From positions 74,575,932-74,639,931 of the forward strand of contig NC_090751.1 in NCBI RefSeq assembly GCF_036898095.1: 64,000 nt of DNA, in the 5' to 3' direction. This document shows, piece by piece, positions 30,454 through 39,936 of the stretch. Position 1 is the stretch's first letter. Each line of letters opens with the position of its first letter. The position numbers and the translations under genes were made by a program. Source of the stretch: Palaemon carinicauda. Taxonomy: Eukaryota > Arthropoda > Malacostraca > Decapoda > Palaemonidae. The notes beneath the pieces were generated by a model. The model made no database searches. It saw nothing but the letters and a program-made list of their open reading frames with translations, and was not told where the DNA came from.

Positions 30454-31435
30454 AGTTTGTGGCCCACAAAGGGGCTAACATAGATCCCCAGAATACTTTA
30501 TTCTTAGAATCAGACAAGAGAGACTCCACTCTCCGCCAATATGACTCAGCGGTCAAAAAGCTAGCAAAGTTTTTGAAGGATTCTAATATTGTCTTTATGA
30601 CATTAAACCTAACGGTAACCTTTTTCAGAACCTTGTTTGAGTCGGGTTTGGCAGCTAACACTATTACTACCATTAAGTCTGCCTTGAAGAAGATTTTCCT
30701 GGTCGGGTTTAATATAGATCTAACAGACTCATTGCTAGCTTCAATTCCAAGAGCCTGTGCCAGACTAAAACCATCCATCCGTCCTAGCTCGGTTTCCTGG
30801 TTTCTCAATGATGTTCTTAAACTGGCGTCAGAAACCATCAATGACTCATGTGAGTATATACCTCTACTCAGGAAAACTCTATTTCTTATGAGTTTAGCAT
30901 CCGGCGCTAGAATTTCGGAACTAGCGGCCTTGTCAAGAGATCCAGGCCACATTGAGTTCCTTCCATCAGGAGAAGTTCTCCTCTCCCCCAACAAGGTCTT
31001 CTTGGCCAAAAATGAAGACCCTCAGAACAGATGGTCCTCCTGGAAAATTATCCCACTCCTTCAGGATCCTTCCCTGTGTCCTGTTACCACTCTAAAGTCC
31101 TTTCTATCAAGGACCTCTCCTATAAGACCTCAGGACCCTTATTCATCAGAGAACAGGGAGGGACTATAACTTTAAAAGGGATCAGGCAACAGATCTTGTA
31201 TTTCATCAAACAGGCTAATCCTGAGTCCTTCCCTCACGTCCATGACATACGGGCGGTAGCAACCTCAATAAATTTTTTCCATCACATGAACTTTGCGGAT
31301 CTTACTAAGTATACCGGATGGAAATACCCGTCAGTGTTCAGGCGACACTATCTTAAACATCTAGAGGCCCTTCAACTAGCTACCGTAGCCGCAGGGAGCG
31401 TGGTGTCCCCCGGACAATTCCTAACTAATTCCTGA
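30381..31435 (+). pseudogene. DIRS-B2 tyrosine recombinase (one frameshift)
   Basis: The N-terminal DNA-binding part 'RDSTLRQYDSAVKKLAKFL' and 'TFFRTLFESGLAANTITTIK', the catalytic core 'LMSLASGARISELAALS' (first catalytic Arg), then after a shift near 31,130 'PHVHDIRAVATSINFF' (His-x2-Arg), 'LTKYTGWKYPSVFRRHYL' (Trp and nucleophile Tyr) and a C-terminal 'LQLATVAAGSVVSPGQF'. So R, H-x-x-R, W and Y are all present. About 350 residues, normal for DIRS recombinases. The last part (from 31,327) is duplicated downstream. Reconstructed activity depends on whether the frameshift is real. Confidence 0.85.
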
Positions 31436-31724
31436 ATCTTCTATGTCTGCCATCTTCTTCCTCTTATCTGCCTCACTTACAGTTCCTACCTGAGCTCAGT
31501 TTGTTATGTCACACCCATGGGTATCCCCGTCAGTGTTCAGGCGACACTATCTTAAACATCTAGAGGCCCTTCAACTAGCTACCGTAGCCGCAGGGAGCGT
31601 GGTGTCCCCCGGACAATTCCTAACTAATTCCTGAATCTTCTATGTCTGCCATCTTCTTCCTCTTATCTGCCTCACTTACAGTTCCTACCTGAGCTCAGTT
31701 TGTTATGTCACACCCATGGGTATC
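31327..31724 (+). repeat. 199-bp tandem duplication spanning the recombinase 3' end
   Basis: 31,327-31,525 and 31,526-31,724 are nearly or fully identical: both start 'CCCGTCAGTGTTCAGGCGAC' and end '...CACCCATGGGTATCC'. The unit contains the last ~36 codons with the catalytic Tyr, the stop codon and about 90 bp of 3' sequence. Confidence 0.95.
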
Positions 31725-32040
31725 CCCATGTCTTAACATTGTTTATCTATATTATTTAATGGCCATTTTTACATTTTGTCCTGCATACTGTATTTCTTTA
31801 ATGTCCAGTTTTATTTAGTATTATCTAAGTTATTTTTGACCTCAGGTCATGTTTTGATCTCAAGTTTTACTTTTCATTTTGCCATTCCTTACTGGGACAT
31901 TATATCCTGTCATTTTGATGTTATTAAAGACTATCGTCTACTACTACAGCTCTTGATTAAACCACTATTTGTTATGTTGATTTTTCTTCGTTCCCTTATA
32001 GATAATGAAGTTTGGGTTCGTTTCTCTGGTACTATTTCAC

Positions 32041-32486
32041 TGGCCGGCACAGGTTGAGCCCAGAAAAGGGATTTTGACGAAGGAAAAATCTATTTCTGGG
32101 CGAGAGACCTGTGCCGCCCAGTGAACCCACCCTAGTTGTTCCCCCCCTGATCAGACCCCAAACTTGAGGGTGCTGTAAGGAGTGATGGGCAAGCGTGGGT
32201 AGAGTTAGTAGTACTGGTCTGCGCGGCAGGGGAGGTTGAACTGCACCTCACTTTTGAGGGATTTCGAGAAGGAGATGTCTAAATGGTACGAGACCTCTGG
32301 TATATTTCGCCCCAGTTTATACCGACACCAATAGGTGAGCGAGCTAGTTCAACCTAGCATTCCTATACATTTTTTCTCTGGTAATATTTAGCAGTTATAT
32401 TCCTTAGAAATGGTGCTATAGGAGCATTTCACTGGGTGGCACAGGTCTCTCGCCCAGAAATAGATTTTTCCTTCGTCAAAATCCCT
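32041..32486 (+). repeat. DIRS-B2 3' terminal region: putative ICR plus right terminal repeat
   Basis: 32,067-32,125 ('AGGGATTTTGACGAAGG' ... 'GCCCAGTGAA') is the near-inverse of the right end 32,428-32,486 ('TTCACTGGGTGGCACAGG' ... 'TTCGTCAAAATCCCT'). The adjoining 'GGCACAGGTTGAGCCCAGAA' (from 32,046) would then be the inverse of the missing left end. This matches the join-of-ends logic seen in DIRS-A. Confidence 0.7.
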
Positions 32487-32499
32487 TTTTTTGTGATCA

Positions 32500-33935
32500 A
32501 TGTGTTGAAAAGCCCCTTTTTTTCATTCCATGTTTTGAGACATATCATACCCACAAAGTGTACAAATAGCATTGCCAATGTAGAAAATAAATGTGTGAGT
32601 CATAGATGAATTGGGTGAAGGATTGGTGTTGGAATTAATAAAGTCATCTTTGAAAAGAAGTTTGTAATTTTTCTTCATTTTTACTATTTTATCAAAGAAG
32701 TTAAAAAGATATACTTTAGTAAAAATATTGATAAATTCTAAAAACAGAAAGGTTATAGCACACAAAAAAAACAAGTTTCATTAAATTTTAGGTATTTTGA
32801 ATTTTTAAGTGAAAGTGTACATATAGCTGTGCAACATCCATATTCGAATACTGTATCCTCCCCTTTGTGTTTGCTAAAATATCGCCCGAAAAAGTTTGTC
32901 TGTCATTTAAATCTCCTAGCAAAAGAAAACGTTGAGGGAGTGATTGAATCACCTCTACTAAAATATCATGCGAGATGTTATCATTTGAAGGGAAGTATAG
33001 AGAGCAAGTTGTGTATCTTCTCACTATATCTATTTTTACAACAACTGCCTGTGGAGGTGTATGATTAGACAAAGATATTGAGGAAATATCTCGACGAACG
33101 TATTTAAGACTTCTGCCATGGAATGGGTATTCTTTGTCCACTATCATAGATAGAATAGAGATGTAGGAAGAATCGGAATTTTACTAATTTTATATTGGAA
33201 CTTGTTGATCATATGGTATCTTATAGTTGACATATTTTGAAGAGTATGGAGTATTAGCATCAACCTTGCTCTCCTGTAGACATACAATTAGAGGACAGTG
33301 CTCATGAATAAGGAGCTCAAGTTCTTCATATTTGGCATTAAACCCTGACAATTTCATTGCAAGATGGAAAAAAACTTGTTTATTTTTGGGGAGAGACCTT
33401 GGAGAAAGTCTTCCCATTAGCAATTTTTGACCTAATACTATTTCCCAGTGGTTTCATTAAAGAGGGTCTTGATGAAATGGGGTTTGCATTTGTATTTTCC
33501 TTTGTATCCTTTTCTTTGCGGCGTAGGATGGACCTCTACTTGAATTTTTCATTGATTTAAGATCTCTTCTGGTTGATCAGAAACATCATATTTATTTGAC
33601 GTCATAACTTTTAACGTTTCCTATGGAAGGGGTGAGAGAGATGGAGGTCTCTCACTTTCTTGTCTAATAGGTGATGAACTACCAAGTTTTTGCACCTCCC
33701 CAACTACATGTGGACCAGGAAAGTTGGTTTTAAGTGGAACCTCAACCATATCAGGCAAGGTCATGGCCTGAGAGAGGTTTGTACTATTGTATTTATTGGG
33801 GGATGAAGGTTGAAAAGAGATGGGCAGTGCCCTGATGTTAATACACTGTGTCAAAGCTTCAAGAGGCCATATGCTTATCTCACCACTTGTGTTGAATGTT
33901 CGACTCAAAAGAATCAGTTCGCTGTTATTAGTCAT
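32500..33935 (-). pseudogene. LINE-I fragment: ORF1 end and AP endonuclease
   Basis: The minus strand from 33,935 gives the ORF1 C-terminal linker ('LSQAMTLPDMVEVPLKTNFP', 'ESERPPSLSPLP'), a short gap, then endonuclease 'FNAKYEELELLIHEHCPLIV', 'CLQESKVDANTP' (33,330-33,250), and in a second frame 'LKYVRRDISSISLSNHTPPQ' and 'PQRFLLLGDLNDRQTF' (33,150-32,850). The Glu of CLQES and the D-x-N of GDLN are standard AP-endonuclease residues; the C-terminal SDH motif is missing. The domain nicks target DNA in this LINE group. The lower part (32,500-32,790) is not clearly LINE. Confidence 0.75.
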
Positions 33936-34051
33936 CTGATGACGTCACATGAAAGGTCTCTATTATTTTATTTCTCGTTTCTTTGAATTCCAATATATCT
34001 AATATTTGAAATATAAATTTATTTCATTATTGGAGTTTGTTACAGAGATAC

Positions 34052-36475
34052 CTCTACATATGATCTTAATTCGTTCCAGAAACTGCTTCGTATGTTAAAA
34101 CGATCGTATGTTGGAGCAAATATTCCCATAAGAATACACGGTAATTTGTTTAATTCGTTCCTCAGCCTAAAAACCCATAATAACTCCTTAATAAATGGCT
34201 ACACATAATTACACAACATTAATACAATACAGTATAATAATCATCTAAAAAAAAAGAATAATAATAATAAAGAAATAATAAATAAAAAAGGGGTTTTTAT
34301 GTAACACTTTACCTTAGCGACAGGCCAGCGCAGGTGTAGGTACTGCTACGCAGGAGGAAATGGAAGATCAGCGAGGAGGTATGGACGGCGACTTTGTACG
34401 ATAACTTACACTACGTGAACTTTAACTTAACTTAGCTTATTTTTTTTTTTTCATTTTTATAATTTTATAATTTTTTTACATTCTTTTTTCTTATTTTTAA
34501 TTTTCATCACTTTCACTCGATTCGGTCTTCCTTTTCTTTGCTTCACTTTCTTTCTTTTCATCATGATCACTAGACCGTTTTAGAGATTTTTTAAAGAAAC
34601 TATCGAGTGAAAGTTGCTTGGTACGGCATTTGAGGATTTTTCTGAAATGAATTAAGCAAACATCATCGAACTGCGCAACAACACGGCAAACCTGAAGTTT
34701 CTGTGGGTGATGCTTGTCAATGAAATCAACCACGTGTTGATGATATGCCAACATCTGTTTTATTTCCGCCGTACCTAAGATTTGGCCTACCTCCTCGGTC
34801 TCCTCCGACTCACTCAACTGCGCTTGGAACTCATCATGCTGCATGGCTTGCAGCTCCCTGAGTTCCTCGGTGGTGAGCTCTTCATGATGCTCATCGACAA
34901 GTTCGGTGATGTCACCTTCATCCACCTCCAGACCCATGGAATTGCCAAGGGATACACTCTCTTCGACGTCTTCCTCGGCGGCAAGCACAGGTTCATTCTC
35001 GGGGCCAAAGCTTCTTCCAAGCGGAATTCAGGGTCCGACGAGTTACTCCCTCCCAAGCCTGATCTATGATCTTTAAGCAGTGCACGATATTAAAGTGGCT
35101 CCTCCAAAATTCACGCAAAGTTAAGTTGGTGCTTTGCGTAACATTAAAGCACTGCTTAAATAAGTGCTTGGTGTACAGCTTCTTACAATCAGAGATGACT
35201 TGCTGGTCCATGGGCTAGAGGATAGGGGTGGTATTCGGTGGAAGATACAACACTTTGATGAATTTGTATTCGTCCAAACAAAACAAGCACTTCAAAGGCA
35301 AATTCCTCTCCTGAAGGTACTTCTTGACAGCAGGGCCGAAAACTACGTTTACCCATTCCACGAAGATATGCCTAGTAACCCAAGCCTTAGAATTAGAATG
35401 CCCTAGAACATGTAGCAGGTCTTTATTAATTCTATGTGCTTTAAATGCCCTAGGGTTTTCGGAATGGTAAACTAATAAAAGGCTTAATTTTGCAGTCCCT
35501 GCTGGCATTGGCACAAAGCGCAAGAGTCAACCCATCCTTCATTGGCTTATGTCCAGGCATTTTCTTCTCTTCGGCGGTAAGGTACGTTTGACTAGGCATC
35601 TTTTTCCAAAACAGACCGGTTTCATAACAGTTGAACACCTGCTGCTCTACGTAGCCTTCCTCCGCCCCGATGCTTTCGAACTTTTTAACAGAGTCTTTAG
35701 CAGCCTTGGTGTCCGAACTCGAAGCTTCTCCATGCCGAACAACAATGAATCCCGGTCCGTTTCCTAAATTTCTCGAGCTAACCTCGAGACGCCTTGAATT
35801 CCTCCGTCGTAGGATCGGCTGAACTCTCCCCCGCGTCACACCCAGAGCCCGCCGCCTTCAAGTCACTGTAGATAGCGCTGGCCTTCTAACAAATGATCGT
35901 TTCAGTGATCGTATCGCCAACAATCTCCTTGTCCTTGATCCATATTAACAAAAGGCGTTCCATCTCTTCAAGGGTAGGGCTACGACGTTTGGAAATAATC
36001 GTGATCCCCTTCGAAGGTTTGACTGCTTTAATGGCTGCCTTCTGTTTTATGATCGTCGAAATCGTAGACATATTCCGGCTATATTGTTTAGCCAGATCGC
36101 TAACACGTACACCTCGCTCATGCTTTTCTATTATTTCTTGCTTTAGTTCTAATGAAAGCATTGACTTCTTCCTTTTCTCACCATTACTATTACTTCCTGA
36201 GCCAAAACTAAGCTTTTTAGGAACCATGATTACGAAACACAGAAAACAACACGTGAAAAAGGAAGATAAAAAACACTGTTAATAACTGAGCGATGAGAGA
36301 ATAACCACACGATGCACAAGAGATGAGAGGACTTATCAAGGTGACGCTCGATTGGCGTCCCTCCGATGTGCTGCCGTCTAGCGGCGTCAACAACAAACCA
36401 CGGTTGACACTTTCGAGAAAATTCCACGCGTACGCGTATTGTTTACTTCGTATGTTGGAGCAACACTTCGGGGGT
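34052..36475 (-). mobile_element. Tigger/pogo-type DNA transposon, copy 1, decayed
   Basis: The left terminus 'CAGAGATACCTCTACATATG' after TTA at 34,049-34,051 matches the Tigger-type ends seen at 58,318 and 60,318. The inner block 'CGTATGTTGGAGCAAATATT' recurs there too. The right terminus is lost: the match stops at about 36,475 after 'ATGTTGGAGCAACACTTCGG'. Transposase remnants fill the interior on the minus strand. Confidence 0.8.
34497..36227 (-). pseudogene. Tigger-type transposase (CENP-B-like HTH and DDE domain)
   Basis: ATG at 36,227: 'MVPKKLSFGSGSNSNGEKRK', then the CENP-B N-like helix-turn-helix 'LELKQEIIEKHERGVRVSDL', 'AKQYSRNMSTISTIIKQK'. A TAG stop at 35,886 follows 'TETIIC'. 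DDE part: 'VFNCYETGLFWKKMPSQTYL' (the usual Asp before ETG is Tyr), 'HKPMKDGLTLALCANAS', 'LKVLYLPPNTTPI'-type block near 35,230, 'MDQQVISDCKKLYTKHLF'. The LDN(A)P motif with the second Asp is deleted. An acidic then Lys/Arg-rich C-terminus ends at 34,497. In the family it cuts and pastes at TA; this copy is dead. Confidence 0.85.
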
Positions 36476-37564
36476 TATTGAATATATTAATAATCCAGTT
36501 ATTTTATCATTATATTGTTATTCATTATCTTTTTCCATCTAAAAATGTCCCCCCTGTTAACTACCTTACATCTAAGTATTCATTTCATAATTGTATTAAA
36601 CATACGAACATTGGCTTAAGGGTTAAGGTTTGGGAGAAATCCCGACAATTTTGTTGTCTTATTACAATCGTGCCAGAGAGAACATCTCGACTTATTGGAA
36701 CCTGTTGTCGCCGGGTTCTTAGCAGTGAATACACGCCGAGTTTATTATATTAACGTTAGGGGGTAGGTGAGTATATGTAACGGGCCTGTTCAATATAGTC
36801 ATCTATTCCAGTTGATAGCATAGTGCCCTCATCTGAGGATAGTATATACCTCTAGTTGTGTTGCCTTACATGCCCTAGAGGCTATTTGTTTATTTTTACA
36901 GTAGTCTGATTTAGGCTATACGGTACGGTATTGTTGCCAAGCATCCAATTTCATATATGATCGTTTGATCTTTGGTTAGGTTAAACTAACCCACATCCTA
37001 TGTTTATTATTAATGCATAATTTATGTTAGTGGTCTAATAGGTTAGGCCTAGGTGCGTGGTTGTTAGGCTAATACCCGTGCGACTATTACCAGCCCTAAG
37101 GGGGGCCACGGTAGGTTACAATCAATATTTTACTTGCCGACCCATTACAGTTCTTATGAAAGACTAATATGAGAATAAAGTATATATTTATAGTATCAAG
37201 CTAAGAGACTGATAAGTCTTTTAACCTACAGCCAATCATCCATTTTATTACATTGTTATGTATTGCTTTGATTTTCCTTTTGAAGACTGTAATGGGTGGG
37301 ATTTCTTTCTATTTTGTCAATATGCAATATATGCCAAATTTATATAACAGCTTTTATTTGCATGATGCTTTGTGGTAGCCTATGTTTTGTTCTTTCAGGA
37401 ACGATTACTTAATTGAGTTTTCCTGAAGGATACATGTAGATATATTTACTCCTATTATGACGTGAAAATTATTCGATTGACCTTCTCAACATTGTGAATG
37501 AGACACTTGTTGATTTGCCTCACCCCCTTTTACTAGTTGTCTAATGGAAATGTCATCCTCCATC
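36476..37564. other. Unassigned AT-rich interval
   Basis: About 1.1 kb between the broken Tigger end and the LINE-I ORF1. No gene, inverted repeat or recognised family; the open frames lack motifs. It may be unique intergenic DNA. Confidence 0.4.
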
Positions 37565-38875
37565 TTATCCAATAACATTAATTCTTTTTATTTTATTGTG
37601 TAGTTGAATTATCCAACTTTCCTCCACATCACTCAGCATTTTATGATTAAATAGTGTATTTCTTTTTCTAGAACTATTGGCAGTATTAGGTGGTTTTGAT
37701 TTCTCCTGTGATAAGTTTCCTCTTGATTTTAATGCCTTTGCATAGCTGCTTAATTTATTCAGCAGTCTTTTAACATGTCCCACATTTATGTGTTCTAAAC
37801 TGGATTTGTTGAGGGCAGCTTCTTCCAACTTGCACAGCTCCCAGCTCCTATCAGTGGATTTATGATTTGAATTCCAGTTTAACCACCTGGCCTCAAGTGT
37901 ACGCTCTCCATTGTAAAATTTTGAGTAAATGCTCCATGTTTTTCAATCTTGCAAACTTTTGATAGGTGTCCAAATTCAAAACAATTAAAACCTTGTAGTG
38001 GCTTCTGCTTGAAGGGTTGAACTTTAATTCATTCATTTTCTGCGATAATGTGGACAGGCAAATCACCATCCTGGGAAGTAAGGAGAGTCATTGATGTTCC
38101 AAGAACTTTATGAACTTTCCAGCCAGTTAAAGGACACAGGACAGTATCTCTTCTGTATACTCATGCAAGTCTCTATTGAAAACTACTCCCCTTCCATAAC
38201 TGAAGTTTATATGGGGTGTGACATTCAACTTCATGACATCATTCTCTGTCTTTAAATTGCAAAATATAAAAGATTGTGTTTGTGATTTGGCATTTACGAG
38301 AAAACTGTTCTTTCCAAAACGAGATACATCTCCAGGTGTAATGGTACCTACTTTCTTTTGAAAAAATTTGAATATCTTAAAATAATTTCCTGTACACCCT
38401 TGAGACTGAGCAATAAGCCACATTGGTGGTTTTAGCTTTCTCTGGGACGATACAACTACCTCTAAATCTCTATCAATCCAATCTGCAAGTTTGTATATAT
38501 CTAGATCTTTAGGTACCCCATCACAAAAAGCACCCTTGATGGTAAAATATTGATTTTTATATTCATAAGATTATTAATAGCATTAAATGCATCATCATGA
38601 TTGTCAAAGGATATCAATAAATACCATTGGTCATTTTCAAGCCTCATTTGACTTTCCTTGATACTACCATAACAGTGATGTGCTTTATAGAGCATATGGA
38701 AATAAGTATCCATTGGAATTTGGGGGACATGAAGAATTTGGAGTTTCCTTATGCTACACAAATCAATTGGTTTCTAAACATCAATAGAATTTCCCTTTTC
38801 AGTTCCAAGATCGTCATCAGAGGGGTTAGTTTGTAAAGACGCAGCAAGCCGAGTTATCCACCTCTTATCAGAAGA
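37565..38875 (-). pseudogene. LINE-I ORF1 copy (RRM-like, CCHC, linker)
   Basis: Minus strand: 'RKLQILHVPQIPMDTYFHML', 'YGSIKESQMRLENDQWYLLI' (RRM-like, 38,761-38,501), 'FKIFKFFQKKVGTITPGDVS' and 'NFSYGRGVVFNRDLHEYTEE' (38,423-38,127), a zinc knuckle with 'FNCFEFGHLSKVCK' near 38,000-37,950, then 'SSYAKALKSRGNLSQEKSKP' (37,800-37,690). The most complete ORF1 in the window, though in several frames. A LINE-I 3' tail abuts its 5' side at 38,876. Confidence 0.75.
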
Positions 38876-39925
38876 TTGATTGATTGATATGAAGTTCTGT
38901 GGCATCCTAACATCGAAGGTCATTGACGCCAATATCGTTTACTATAAATAAAGATTAAAAGAATATTCAATTAAAACCAGAATGGTGAATGTGTTTTAAA
39001 AGTTAAATAGCATTAGGAAGACCTACTTCCGATATAAATTTAAAAATGCCACTAGTATGGTAAGACACATCATGTCCAAGGAACTTGGCAAGGATGAACC
39101 TGCCATTTTCACCCCGAGCCTCATACAGATATCTATTTTTTCTGTGCTATAAGTGGGGCATTCAGTCAACAAATGCCTCACTGTCAAAGGTATTAAAAAG
39201 TCGTTGCAATATGGTTGGTGTTGGCCAGGCAGCAGAAACTCATGTGTCATCCCAGTGTGACCAATGAGGAGACGACAAAGAGTAGTCTTCCATTTTCGGG
39301 GCATCCCATTATATCTCCAAGGGGATATAAAAAATCGCAATTTCTCTCATCTTATTTTCGGTTAAACTACCCCAATGGTGTTGACAATTGTTATAAATAA
39401 AATTCTTAATGGCTGGTAAAATATCATTACAAAGAATAGGATAGCTTCTTGATGGCAACTTGGCTGCAGCACTCTCTGCCAGTAAATCAGCCTCTTTATT
39501 TCCAGACATAACTACGTGTCCCGGAACCCAGCAAAATCGAACTGTTATACCTTTCAGACCAATGATTAAAAGCCACTCTAAAACTTTTAAAACTAATGGG
39601 TTACTAGCATTGAAACCTTCTAAAGCTTGAAAGACACTTCTTGAATCATTAAAAATGGTAAAAGTGCCCTCCTGTTTTAACATTATTTTCTCCATAACGG
39701 TTAGTATGCCATATAATTCAGCATTAATATGGAAGATATTGGAGGAAGTACACCTCTACTTTTAAAAGAACTATTATATACTCCAAATCCAACACCAGCA
39801 TCAGATTTGGAGCCATCATTATATATAAAAGTTGATTCCTTATGTTTCTCAACATGTTCCATAAAAAGAGACCTAGCTTCTAATTCAGTCATATTTCATT
39901 TAACACCAATAAAATACAGGTATTT
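38876..39925 (-). pseudogene. LINE-I 3' half, left piece: RNase H, C-terminus and tail
   Basis: The tail 'GATTGATTGATTGATATG' at 38,876 and 3' block ('GGCATCCTAACATCGAAGG', 'TTGACGCCAATATCGTTTAC') are followed on the minus strand upward by the C-terminal motif 'YCNDFLIPLTVRHLLTECP' (39,230-39,170), RNase H 'SGNKEADLLAESAAAKLP', 'CWVPGHVVMSGN', 'FNDSRSVFQALEGF' and 'FIYNDGSKSDAGVGFGVYNS'. The first catalytic Asp is kept in 'NDGS'. It is split at 39,926 by an RTE-type LINE and resumes at 43,054. Confidence 0.82.
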
Positions 39926-39936
39926 ACAAAAAGATA

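Larger units (their letters stand above)
24900..32490 (+). mobile_element. DIRS-B2: near-complete DIRS-type tyrosine-recombinase retrotransposon
   Basis: Plus-strand order: GC-richer 5' leader (start not defined, about 24,900), gag exon 1 (26,265-26,462), intron, gag exon 2, RT-RNase H, tyrosine recombinase, 3' region with tandem duplication, and inverted terminal structure to about 32,486. The recombinase in place of an integrase, and YLDDW in the RT, place it in DIRS. I could not find a left terminal repeat matching the inverse of the right end, so the left side is probably truncated. Coding changes are few (two stops in RT-RH, one stop and one shift in gag, one shift in YR), suggesting recent activity of the family. 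Confidence 0.85.
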
